NCBI GenBank assembly: GCA_003427395.1
Contig: BFEA01000209.1
Span: forward strand, 592,185-627,477
Length of the DNA stretch: 35,293 bases
Direction: 5' to 3'
Source: Chara braunii
Taxonomy: Eukaryota; Streptophyta; Charophyceae; Charales; Characeae
The notes below the pieces were generated by a model. That model searched no databases. It saw only the letters and a list, made by a program, of their open reading frames with translations, and was not told where the DNA came from. This document shows, piece after piece, positions 22,378 to 32,349 of this stretch; position 1 is the stretch's first letter, and the number at the start of each line of letters is the position of its first letter. A program made the translations under genes and the position numbers.

Positions 22378-23299
22378 TGGGAAAGAAAAACTCATCGGCA
22401 TCACATGGATTTCTGCGGGAGGCTTCGACATACATCTCCTCATCTTCGAGCGGAAAACGCCTTCACAACCTGCCTAATGACGGACACAGCAGCGGGCAAT
22501 ATTCAAAATGTTGGTGTATACCTCCACGTTCTAGTGGAAGACTCACTCTTGCTTTGCACATTTTGGTGGGGAGGGAAGACGACTTAGGCACGAGGTTGCT
22601 ACAGTTAGACACATATGAGTAGGAAGGGGCGATGTATTCTCCCATGGTCTAGCGCAAGATTCGTTATCATTTTGCACATTCGGTGAACAGTGGAGCGAAG
22701 TTGTTGCTGCTCACTGTCGTGGTAATCATCGAGATTCTAGTGCTGCTCATCGTGGTCTTATCTTGTTGCCCGTTGGTGGAGATCTCGGTGGTCACCGTAC
22801 TCGCCATCTTTGATAGGTTGGGGCTAGTCGGCTCATGCTCTTCGTTCTAGTGCTTGTAGACGAGATCTTTTTCCTGGTGTCGCTCGGCCTCACAACGATC
22901 GCAGTGCTAGTCACAGTCTCTGTGTGTAGTTGCTCCCGTTGTGACCATCAACCGTTGCTGACTACCAAGCTCGTTTATACCAGGGTGCTGCATCTGGCCA
23001 GCTTTAGCGGCAGATGCATGTTTATTTTCTATAGAAAGAGTGAACCTATATGTTAGTGGGATTGGAGGGAGGAATAGTGGGGCTGGAAAGGGTACTTTTA
23101 CCAGATGAGAAAATTAAAGACAACGTTATAGTGAGTTTAGTAAAGGGTAGTGGGTGTGGAGACAGAGAAAGGGGCAATAGTATAAAGATTAGAGCACCTA
23201 CCTGATCGAGATGCATCTATGGATACTAAGCCACAAAATTTACAGCAAGTCTACGATAAGCCAGCAATGTGACTGCTATGAGGAAACGACGGGGCTGAA

Positions 23300-24260
23300 G
23301 ACTGGGTGGTGGTGCTTCCGTCACTGCAGCTTCAGACAGTTGTTGACTGCAACTACCACCATTTGTTGTTGTTACTTATATTGAGGTCTGCATTGCGTTA
23401 TTGGTGGTGCTTGGTGCTGACTTCCCAACTGACGGAGCACTATAAACTCTCGGTTCATGATATAAACTTTAGGTGGCTGTGGTTGAAGTTACAACCGCTA
23501 CTATTAACATTTAAGTCGCAACAGTGTAAATGTTGGTGTTACACTATGGCTGTGCTCTATTTCGGGCTTGTTGTTGCGACTTGAGGATCTGTCCGGAGGT
23601 TTGTAGCTACGACCAGCCGACGTTTTTTGGTTGAGGTGGCTGGTGGTTGAACTTATTGAGTATTGCGGGGTTTCCATTGCGCAATACTAAGCATATTGTA
23701 GAATACATTGCTATGCACTTGCCTCGCACATCGTTGAACACTTGACTGGGTACTGTTGATATCTACTAGGCACAATATTTGATGTGTCTCGGTTGCTGAA
23801 GGCCCGAATTGTTGTTGCGATCACTGCAGGGCTTGAGATTGTGGTTGTGCTTCTCAACAGTGACAGGTTGCCTTTTGAGATTATTACCAGTAATTTGTTT
23901 TGTTACCTCTGTAAATTGCCACTGCAACTGCAACACTGAAAGGGTCACTATGATGCAACCAAGTTGTTGTTGGTCCCAACACGCTGGAGTGGTTCTTAAG
24001 CAGTGTTGTTGTTCTCTTCTTCAACGGTGTTGTTGCTTTAGATTTAGAGTTTCGTTGCTGCTTTCTCAACGGAGATACCATTGTTGAGTTGGTTTGTGAA
24101 ATTTGTCAAACCACAACTGGTTGTCAAGCCGTTGTTTACTAAGCGACTGATGACCGTGTGGACTGTCATTCGTTGCACACTACTGTGTTCCGCCGTACAT
24201 GTATATTGCTGCGTTTGGCCCCTATTCGAGTAAAGCACGGGGGGGGGGGGGCTGCATTGC
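23300..24260 (+). repeat. GTTGTTG-rich low-complexity stretch in L2, ending in a G-run
   Basis: Cryptic TGTTG/GTTGC motifs recur through about 0.95 kb, and a run of about 12 G follows near 24240-24251. No gene was recognised. Confidence 0.6.
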
Positions 24261-24390
24261 GGCCATTTGGTCTGAGAACAAGCACTATAGCGTCAAGGGG
24301 GGTTTATTGCTGCAACTTGGAAGTTCATATGGGGACTAGTGTTTTATATTTGGACCAAGAATTGATCATCCCTATTGCGTTATTGACCAC

Positions 24391-24540
24391 CATTGCGGGG
24401 CCCTCAGGCGCATAAAGATTTCAAGGCTCTCTCTTGCGAGTTGAGTTTGTCTCTCTCTTGTATCTCGAGCGTCTGAAACCCCTCCTTCTGCCCTTCTTAA
24501 TCTAAGTCTAGTCTTGTCTAGAGAGGAAGGTGGCAGGCGG
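24391..24540 (+). repeat. Conserved 150-bp cassette of family L (L2 copy)
   Basis: Same start (CATTGC), same end (GGCAGGCGG) and same length as in L1 and LA. Here it continues without interruption into GATTGCAAC, showing the state of the site before LA inserted in L1. Confidence 0.75.
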
Positions 24541-24879
24541 GATTGCAACTTATAGGTCCGCATCAAAACCTTGTGGGAGGTCCACCCACCGATTGCGGGA
24601 GCTCTGTCAGAGCCCAGACGGGGTTCTGGAGGCAGGTAACACTCAGGTATAATGCTCGTTTTACACGTGTGATCCTATCCCCTAAAACTGTACTACCCCT
24701 TATCTATGTGCCTAAAGGTATGATTGAGAAAACTATTACTTTTGGTTGCTTTCATTTAAGGACATGATCTGAAAAGGGGCTAAATTAACAAGTGTGTATG
24801 AGAAATTCAGAGTATTCGAGTGAATTCAAACACAATGAAAATGTAACCTTATTTGTTGTTGTCTTGCGGAGGCTGGGCG

Positions 24880-26060
24880 AACGCATAAGTTGCGGGATAT
24901 TCGGTCACACGCGCTTGTTGCTTGTTTAGGTGGGTTAGACTACTCATAACTTGAGTAGCCTAGTTCTACGCTATATGTCATTATGCGGGCTGGTTAGGCA
25001 CATCATAAGTTGGTGTGTCCTAGTCATATGCATTTCGTCATTTGTTCAGGCAAAGGTTGGACCCCTCATAAGTTGAGGTGGTTCAGTTCTTTGTGTATGT
25101 CAAATGTTCAGGTTGACCAGCCTCACCATAAGCTGATGCGGCCCGGTCATACGTCTTATGTCGATTGTCTACGCAAAAATTAACCACACCATAAGTTGGG
25201 GTGAATCAGTCATATGCCTTATGTTTACTTGTTTTGGAAGGCTAGTCACACCGTAAGTTGGTGTGACCAAGTCATGAACCGTGAACATAAGTGGGACCTG
25301 AGTATACAACCTCATACAACTATATACTATGTATATGATTGGCAGGTTGGACGCCATAATTTGGGAGATCTAGCTATATAAACCTGTAGCAGATAAATCA
25401 GAGGAGAAATAAGATTTAGAGTATAAAATTGAGTGGTAACTTTGGTCAGGCTGACTCATCCATAAGTTGGGTAGTTGGTCTTATGCCCCTGATAACACAA
25501 AGAGCAGAGAGATAATATAAAACTTAACAAATTTTTTTTTCTAAACATTAGTTGATGTTTGGATGGGGATCCTCATAAGTTGAGGTGACCTGACCACTCG
25601 TCTATAAACAAAAAAAACTTGTGATCTTACTTATTGAATGTAGTTATGTTGCGAAGGATCGCATAAGTTGCGGGTTGTTCGGTCATTCACGCATGTGGTT
25701 TTGTTTAGGCTGGGCTGGACTACTCATAAGTTGGGTAGCCTGGTTCTACGCTATATGCCGTTATTTGGGTTGGTTAGCACATCATAAGTTGGTGTGTCCT
25801 GGTCATATGTCTTTTGTCGTGGTTCAGGCTAAGGTTGACCCCTCATAAGTTGGGGAGGTTCAACTCTTTGTGTATGCCGAACGTTCAGGCTGACTAACCT
25901 CACCATAAGTATGTACGGCCCGGTTATACACCTTATGTTGATCGTCTAGGCAGAAACTGGTCACACCATAAGTTGGTGTGGTTTGGTTTTATGCCTTACG
26001 TATAAGTTGGTGTGACCTAGTCATATAAACTGGCGGGTCAGTCACATCCATAAGTTGGGT
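24880..26060 (+). repeat. Array 1 of L2: ATAAGTT hairpins with stems directly on the loop
   Basis: About 16 units at intervals of roughly 55-130 bp share a seven-base loop, ATAAGTT, while the adjacent stems change on both sides. GTCACACC (25245-25252) pairs with GGTGTGAC (25260-25267) in all eight positions around a GTAAGTT loop. CACACC (25962-25967) pairs with GGTGTG (25975-25980). CTACTC (24940-24945) pairs with GAGTAG (24953-24958). CCTC (25064-25067) pairs with GAGG (25075-25078). CACATC (24999-25004) pairs with GGTGTG (25012-25017) through one wobble. Most units are followed by a TGGTC-like segment and a TATG motif. L1 and LA units instead place the paired arms outside a longer core. Confidence 0.8.
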
Positions 26061-26454
26061 TGACTAATCTTATGTGTTATGTAAGGAAGGGTAAAAATGG
26101 AATAACAAGGTTTTTTTAACGAACTATGTGACCTAGAAAGGAATCTGAGGGTTGGCGAGAGATGTTGTTGCGCTCACTTGTGTATGCTTTTAAGGTTTAT
26201 CTTTGGTATTCGTTTTGAAAGCTTAGTTGCTTTAGATGCTCGTCGAGTGTTGGAACTATAGGTAGGTGAGATGGATGATGGGAGAGAAGTTTGGGATATG
26301 ATATGACTGACCTTACTGGAAGTTAGGACTAGTGATAGCTCACGATACCATCTTCAAAAGGGGATAATCGTGTAAATTATCTTCAGTTCTAACTATCAAG
26401 TGAGTGTCAGAAGTTAGTCTCAAGTATAGTTACACTTTATCTTTGTATTTTCAG

Positions 26455-26625
26455 CTTTGTATAAATCTTGACAGTCTTCTGTTCTTACGGGAAGCGCTGC
26501 CGAAATTTTTGCAGATCTCAAAGGGTTAGTCATTTTTTGACACCTAAAAATTCTGAAAATCACTTTTCCTACGGGAAGCTCTGCCGAAATGTTGCAGAAT
26601 TTGGAGAGTTAGATTTTTTTCTGCT
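26455..26625 (+). repeat. Array 2 remnant of L2
   Basis: Two units remain: TTACGGGAAGCGCTGCCGAA near 26484-26503 and CTACGGGAAGCTCTGCCGAA near 26569-26588. L1 has five units at this position. Confidence 0.7.
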
Positions 26626-27369
26626 ATGAGAAATATAAAGTTCCGCCCTGTTTTGGGGAGATGATGTCAAAGTTTTCGATAACTTTTGAGAGAGGTAAGG
26701 TAGAGGTTAGTGGAGGAGTTAGGCCATAAGATGGAACATGTACTCTGTTTGATTTGAACATAGTAGTGGTTCTTTTGACATGTACTGTGATGCAGATCTA
26801 CGTATACGATTGAAGGCTTGACTCATTCGGTTTGATCCTACAAAGGATCATTCTTCTGTTATCTATTGATAACTTGTCAGTTTTTCGGCTCAACTCTAAT
26901 CCATTCCCGCTACTCAACCTAAAGGTCTTGGCCCCTGTGGATTGAAATGTTTTCTTTTGGGTTTTTACCCGGACTTTATTGAATGACCATTTAAAAAGGA
27001 CCGAGTGTTTTATTTTGGAAGGTTGGACAAAGGTTGGGGTTTGTGTGGATAAGGCAAAGGGGTGTGAGTGCAGAGAGTGGTTGAAGTTGACCTCGTGTAG
27101 TGTGTGCTCTGTCGATGTGGATCTCTGATGTGATTGCAGGTATGTTTTGTGAATTGAAATCTAGACTTGGTTTTGCTTATGATAGTATGTATATATTTTT
27201 GAAGGAAGCCACACCGTGATTGTGAGAGTGATTGTCTCCTATTTCATAACTTTTATATCATGTTTTCTTGTACCCGCACGTACCCAGCCGTGTATAGTGA
27301 TTAAAGAAGTTCTGCATTGAGAGAAAAGGGAGATTTTTTTTTACCTTCTGCTTCTTAGAATTATTATAG

Positions 27370-28198
27370 TTGGACGCTGGAGTCCGTGGCAGCCGTCAAA
27401 GTCAAACCCCTTGATTTTTCTCTAAACCCTGGATGATGGAACTCGCCTCCAAGGCCACGAGAGTTGATTGTCGCCACAGGCCAGAACCTGTGTATCACCC
27501 ACTCTCCCCTAACCCCTCAAGGCGTGTGTCAGCCGACACTTGAGTGTCGAAACGTGACCCTCGAGATTATCGAGGGTCGCATGATTTTGGATACCACATA
27601 GTACTCCACCGTTGCGACTGCGTACGTATGCTTGCATTGTTGGTCGATATGAGAAAGGCCTAGCGTCTCACGCACGACGCCTAACCGATTTCCATGTTAA
27701 AAGATTATGGGTCGGACACTAAAGGGACTAGGAAAGTTTTGTCTTTGTGTCTGTATTTTTTTTTTTTTTTTTTTTTTTTGTAACGTGTGGTGAGTGGAAT
27801 GCGTCCTAGTCGACCGACGACGAGTCGTGTTTGGGACCTCAGCCCCCCAATGCGTCGATTCGCGTGCGGGTCCGATTGAGAGGCGTTAACCGCTCGTACC
27901 CTCTATGCTACAACGAACAAAAAATGTGCTCGGTCGGGCCACCTCTACGATTGCATGTGAAAAGTTTTCGCACGTGGTTCGATAGCTCGGCGGGGATACG
28001 CCCACCCAATGGATGGTGACAGCTCCCTCAGGTGAAGGTAAGTTGTGTCTCGCGTGACCCTATCCTGTCGTAGGGGTTCACGAGAGGTACGGCTGGCGCA
28101 CTCGGCCGGAGGGGCAAACCACGCTCTACGACGAAGTCCTGCAAAATCCTGCGTGACGCGGCCGGGAGGGTCACCCTGTGGGACCGATGCGCTAGACA
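27370..28198 (+). repeat. Hairpin-rich 3' domain of L2
   Basis: Homologous to 14735-15682. Hairpins include CGACACT/AGTGTCG near 27534-27550 and a CCTCGA/TCGAGG hairpin near 27559-27577. A run of about 25 T (27755-27779) replaces a TG-rich stretch of the other copies. Confidence 0.65.
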
Positions 28199-28304
28199 AC
28201 GGGGGAAAAACCTCCCGGTACTCTCGAATCAAATCGTTAACGGCGGACTCTAAGTCGGTTGTGAACCACACGAGTTCCTCAACGTCTGCGTCAGCACGAG
28301 ACAT
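28199..28304 (-). pseudogene. Start of the RT region of gypsy element G, truncated by L2
   Basis: On the minus strand this encodes LIREYREVFPP, the conserved lead-in to Ty3/gypsy RT, and stops at the L2 boundary. The protein order continues in the island at 15799-15683. Upstream, 28305-28600 is the protease-RT spacer, with an acidic and proline-rich reading but no motif. Confidence 0.85.
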
Positions 28305-28599
28305 ATAGGTGGACTTGGCAGGGATGTCAAGAGGGTATCCGCAGGCTGAGGGGTGGATGTAGAGATCGGAGCCACGAAGATGGAGGAAGGGTCAGGGGGA
28401 TCGGGCTCCAATGAGATGAGCTCAACCTCAGGACAGAGTAGATCGTAGCGAGGAAGATACATGACGTTCACTTAGTAGAACGTGACGTCCTTATGTCGTA
28501 TGAAGTGAGCAAACTGACGAGGAGAAGTGAAGGCGATGTCTGGGTGAGACCCCGAGGAACGAGGGTCCTGGGGAGGGAGGTCGGAAGGGGTGTTGCCCG

Positions 28600-29041
28600 T
28601 AGTGCCAATGAAGGGGACTCGATGGGTCTAACCACACTTCGTTTTGAGAACGAGTGTCTCGGTCGTCCATTCGGCCTCTGTGTCACGGGACCCGCGAGAC
28701 CAGGGAGTGCCAAGGATAAAGTCATACCCAGTCTCCAACACGTCAAAGTATGCGGAGGAATGGTAGCGCCGAGGCACCTGGGTACTATCCCATGGTTGGA
28801 GGGTGAGGGAGAAGTGGAGGTCGGGGACCGTCTGATCGAAGAGGCGTTGCGCCTTGTTATCTCCGTGGGAAACGGAGATAGGAGAGCGAGACCCGGAAGT
28901 AGCTAGGCGAACTTCCTCAACCACGCAAGGGTGAACAAAGTCTTCCTGCGAGCCGGAGTGCCATAAAGCGCGATACACCCTCATAGATGTCCCCAGGCGA
29001 ATAGGGATGATGGGGAGGGTGCGATCAGGGTCAGAGAGCAT
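28600..29041 (-). pseudogene. Retropepsin-like aspartic protease of gypsy element G, active site mutated
   Basis: The minus-strand frame contains ALWHSGSQEDFVHP, equivalent to the ALVDSGA(T/S)xxFI active-site block, and about 80 residues later YDFILGTPW, the conserved YD(V/F)ILGMPWL block. Order and spacing are those of gypsy retropepsins, which cut the Gag-Pol polyprotein. The catalytic Asp of D-S-G is replaced by His (codon at 28958-28960), so the copy could not be active. It lies between gag (right) and RT (left). Confidence 0.88.
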
Positions 29042-29481
29042 AGCGAGAAGACGACGCAGGACGTTTACGTGTCTCGTGAGTCGCTCCTAACGAGCCTGCA
29101 GAATACTCAAATCTAGGAGAGATGACACAACGTCATCGCGAGTCGCCTTTTGCGAATGGCGCGACGCGTCGGAAGTCTCCGAGGGGAAGGACTAGATGCG
29201 GCGGTCTGGTGTGAGGCAGACGATACCTCGACAGATGGCGGGGCAGAGGGAACTGCATCTCTCTTGTCCAGAGGAGCCTCTCGTGGGGTAGCCAAGGGGG
29301 CAAACCGCGACTTGGTAGTCGGGAAGTTGGCTACATGTGAGGCCTCAGCGGTACACTGCACCGTGGCTAGCTGGGTGGGGCTGGTCGGGCGGGGCCGGGG
29401 GAGGGCCTGAGATCGGCACAGACGAGAAATGTCAGCATAGTGTCGATCGAGGGTGGCATGGTATAGACACCGAGAGGAGTG

Positions 29482-29513
29482 TGTCCATCCTGGTGGCAAC
29501 GAAGGCAGCCACA
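29482..29513 (-). pseudogene. Degenerate CCHC zinc knuckle of the G Gag
   Basis: The minus strand reads CGCLRCHQDGH, matching the first three ligands of C-x2-C-x4-H-x4-C. The expected last Cys is Val, and the downstream Gag reading continues in another frame. This is a nucleocapsid remnant that would bind element RNA in an intact copy. Confidence 0.7.
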
Positions 29514-29659
29514 ACGGGCCTCGAGGACGGCACTCTCCTCAGAAGATAGAGCTCCACGAGGAGAGATAAAACCCTATGGGAGGTCTATCTTAGGAACCGT
29601 GAACATGTGGGCGCCAACCTGTGCAACCCGACTGTTCGCACGACCCATGGCGGACATGG

Positions 29660-30355
29660 TCATCTGTAGACGCTCGTCAACAGGGACAGTGTCGTCATCC
29701 AAGTGATATTGGATGGCATCTTGAAGCTCAATGTCCTCGGGGGCGTTCCCAAGGGTAAGGTCAAGCTTGGCCGAGGCGTCCTCGCCGTACTCCAAGAACT
29801 ATAGCCCCGAGAGAATGGCGCTCCAGGTCGAGCTGGTCGGCGGAAGCGGCTGGAGGAGGAGGATCGATCGCGAATAGCACCCCGTGATTGGGTGGGAGCG
29901 GTGGTGGATCGTGAAGAAGATGGAGTGTTGGAGAAGCGACTTCGCATCTTCTGGTACTGTCGAGCAGCCTCATAGGCCTGCTCTGAGGAGGCGAAGCTCT
30001 GTCGCCAGAGCTTGATGCGGTAGTCAGTCGGAAGACTGGCTACGAACCTGTTAGTCAAAAGGTCCTCAGGTAGGAGTGTCTCATCGAAAATGAGGCGGGC
30101 GTCCTTAAACACTCTAATGTGACACTCAAGATCGGCTGGTGCGGAGGACCCACGCCAGTGCATCTGAGTGACCCGATCTAAGGCGCCGGTCTCATCGTGG
30201 AGAGTGTCGTAGCGGTCATGGAGGAACGCGATGAAATCCGTGAGAGTGGGAGCCTCACCTGAGCGAGTACGATGGGTATAATAGTTCTCCCATGCAGAGA
30301 ACGCGCTCCCTCACAATTTAGTTGCGAGCGCGGAGCACCACAACTCCTGACCAGT
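29660..30355 (-). pseudogene. Gag capsid domain of gypsy element G
   Basis: The minus-strand reading contains SAFSAWENYY, then FIAFLHDRYD, RVTQMHWRGS, HIRVFKDARLIF and FVASLPTDYRIKLW. This is the order typical of the retrotransposon Gag (UBN2/retrotrans_gag) family. An in-frame TGA lies at 30311-30313, just before SAFSAWE. The frame is open from there to about 29660, about 215 codons. Frameshifts separate it from the zinc knuckle and from the N-terminal part. Confidence 0.88.
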
Positions 30356-30401
30356 GTTAGTCAGTGTTCGCGCACCACACGTGGTTAACCAGGTGTGTTA
30401 T

Positions 30402-30757
30402 TTTCGACGAATTTTGCACCGAATTGCACTGAAACTGTCATATCGTGCTGATTTTTTGCTTTTTTTCTTATTTTTCTTTTTGTGTGATATATATGTGTTT
30501 TAGGGTACGTCATATCTGCAGTTTTGAAATGTTTGGATCAATAATGAAAAAGTTGGCATTTTGTTGAATTCGTTGGGCGCTTCATTTTGACTCGGATAGT
30601 GTCTTTGTATTAGGGTTTCATAGTGTTTTTTTGTTTTTTTTTTCGTTCTTTTTGGCTTGTTTCCTTTTTTGATGTTTGCACTATGGTCTCATATCATTTG
30701 TTTTAAAAAATTTTGATGAAATTTGCACCGCAATTGCCAACGAAAACGGCGAATATT
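30402..30757. repeat. Direct repeats flanking a T-rich insertion between Gag parts
   Basis: About 45 bp at 30402-30445 (with TTTTGCACCGAATTGC) recur at 30712-30757 (with ATTTGCACCGCAATTGCC). They bracket a T-rich, gene-free stretch that separates the Gag capsid region from the proline-rich region. It could be a small LTR-type or TRIM insertion or a local duplication. Confidence 0.45.
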
Positions 30758-31043
30758 TGGGCCCCCGTTAACCGTCTCTCTCGCGCACGTGTGGCAGCCT
30801 ACAACTAGTGCGACACACGCATTGTACCATCGAAGTCGGGTATGTCCGACAGACACACAAGGGTGGGACCGCTGTGCTGGCGGTAAGGGGAGAGAGGTTG
30901 AGGGGCCTGCACTGTTGCGGCAAATGTCGAGGCTGGTGCAGAGGTAGAAGTGGGGCAGGCTGAGTGGGGCAGGCTGAGAGTCGGGCCTGCTAGTGGAAGG
31001 TCTAGCAGATGAGGAGGCAACAGCCGTAGCCAACTGTGACGAA

Positions 31044-31865
31044 CTAGCGAGATAGGAGGGGAGAGGGGGGGGGAGTCGATCGAGGGAAACGAGCCAGCAA
31101 GACAGAGGTGGGAGGGGTGGTATAAGAAGAAGAAGGGTGAGCAGCCTGTGAAGGGTGAGGTTGTCTTAGGGAGAAAATCTCCGCCTGGAGATGCGCCACC
31201 GTGACCTGTAGGGTAGCCACCCACTGGGTGCGAGGGGTCGGAGGTGGAGGAGGTGGAGAGAGTACCCTAGCGGGAGGAGGAAGAACTCTGGGCCGTAGTG
31301 CCGCGACCAGTGCAGGAAGCTGGGAAGCAGCACTGGGGTGAATAGATAAAACTGCCTGGCCAGATACCGGGATCTGGGTGACAACACATGCTGCAGTGGT
31401 CGAAAAGGCGGGGGCGGCGAGAGCGGCGGGGGCCAATGAATGTGCTGCAACAGACGGTATGGTCTGAGCAGCAGCAACACTCACCACTGCGGAGAGGAAG
31501 TGTTGGACCTGGTCCGTGGAAGAGGACGAACCACCACGTCTCCGTCTCTGGAGTCGTGGAGAGCTGGACTCTGAGCCGGTAGGGGATGGGGTCTGAGAGC
31601 GGTGGGGCGAGCAATGAGGAGAACCCTTGAGGCGATGAACTTCAAGGGCGAGCTCATTGACTTGCCTCTCCAAGGGTGCAAGCGCATCGAGTCGCGCTTG
31701 CCGAGGTGTAAGGAAAAACGCAAGAACAACATGAAGGTTCGTAGGGTCCATAGAGTAATCACCATGGACCGTCGGGTGGGTAGGAGCTTGAGAGACGGAG
31801 GGCATCGCGACGATCTCCTCAGCTATAGCCCCGTCCGTGGGTAGTAGACGCATGAGGGTACACAT
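31044..31865 (-). pseudogene. Probable N-terminal, Pro/Ser-rich part of the G Gag
   Basis: This is a 273-codon open frame. Residues about 55-80 look like a short heptad-type helix (LDALAPLERQVNELALEVHRL). A Ser/Pro/Arg-rich section and long Ala/Pro-rich stretches follow. Composition and position, between the leader and the capsid domain on the same strand, suggest a Gag N-terminus. There is no diagnostic motif, so a chance open frame cannot be excluded. Confidence 0.5.
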
Positions 31866-32094
31866 GGCGAGAGGTGGAGAAAAAGGTGGGGAAGGAGATG
31901 GGTTATGACGTGGGGATAGGGGACCACCGATGAGAGGGAGGGGACCGAGGGAGCGGAGTGGGTAGTTGTGAGTCGGCTCACTCCGTGACCAGCGGGTCGC
32001 GTGTGAAATGGTGGCGCGAATCCGCTCGAAGGGAGAGGAGTTGTTCGGGTTCAGGGTGCCCGACGGGAGGAAGCGGGAGAGGAGGGGGGTTAGG

Positions 32095-32140
32095 AGAACT
32101 CTAAACCTTAGAAAAACCCTAAGAAAACCCTAACCGGGGT
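32095..32140 (+). other. AAACCCTAA-like repeats (telobox-like)
   Basis: Three imperfect AAACCYTA(A/G) units lie in the leader of G. Such motifs are common in plant leaders; this is not a telomere. Confidence 0.35.
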
Positions 32141-32349
32141 TTACGTGGTTACTGAGGTTTACGTGGTTAGAGTAGCGTAGCGGCGACCCAATCAAGAGAA
32201 GAAGATAGTAACTATGGAGGGGAGAGGGAGAGAAAATAAAATAAACAGTGAAATTTTGAGATAAAAATAAAAGAAAATAAATAATTAAAATAATTAAAAA
32301 AATAAATAAACAAAATGTGAAGAGAGAAGTAATATTTTTTTATTTTTTT

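Larger units (their letters stand above)
15800..28198 (+). mobile_element. H: candidate LTR retrotransposon of family L with non-coding interior
   Basis: The proposed element has a rearranged 5' LTR (15800-16107), a PBS (16110-16129), an interior (16130-19299) and a 3' LTR, which is L2 (19300-28198). Both outer edges abut pieces of G RT that belong next to each other, so the whole 12.4 kb behaves as one insertion. The flanks ACTA (15796-15799) and ACGG (28199-28202) agree at only two of four bases, so the target duplication is not demonstrated. No purine tract is clear before 19300. The interior has no gag or pol, as in large retrotransposon derivatives (LARDs), which depend on another element's enzymes. 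Confidence 0.5.
19300..28198 (+). mobile_element. L2: longest L-family copy (8.9 kb)
   Basis: It runs from TGTCGGCGCGAATACCC (19300) to GCGCTAGACA (28198). The 5' domain (19300-24390) aligns with L1 at the start (19300-19550 with 1224-1500), in the middle (20990-21110 with about 1890-2010) and near 21640-21690 with 3190-3230. It carries extra sequence, including the U6-like copies, an (AG)n tract and a GTTG-rich stretch (23300-24250). The cassette is at 24391-24540, array 1 at about 24880-26060, an array 2 remnant at about 26455-26625 and the 3' domain at about 27370-28198. The poly-T run (27755-27779) is private to this copy. The 3' boundary is fixed by G pol at 28199. Confidence 0.75.

Noticed and set aside
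22257-22622. Arg-Glu-repeat open frames of 60-121 codons
   Set aside because: These are translations of the (AG)n microsatellite in all three frames.
24880-26060. CRISPR-like array
   Set aside because: Repeat units are imperfect, spacing is irregular, stems vary and the context is eukaryotic transposon DNA.
1-28198. A tandem LTR-interior-LTR-interior-LTR array made by unequal recombination
   Set aside because: First impression from the three direct L 3' ends. The gypsy RT pieces between copies and the TGTCG start sites show separate insertions instead.
32095-32140. Interstitial telomere
   Set aside because: Only about three imperfect AAACCCTAA-like units, a common leader motif in plants.
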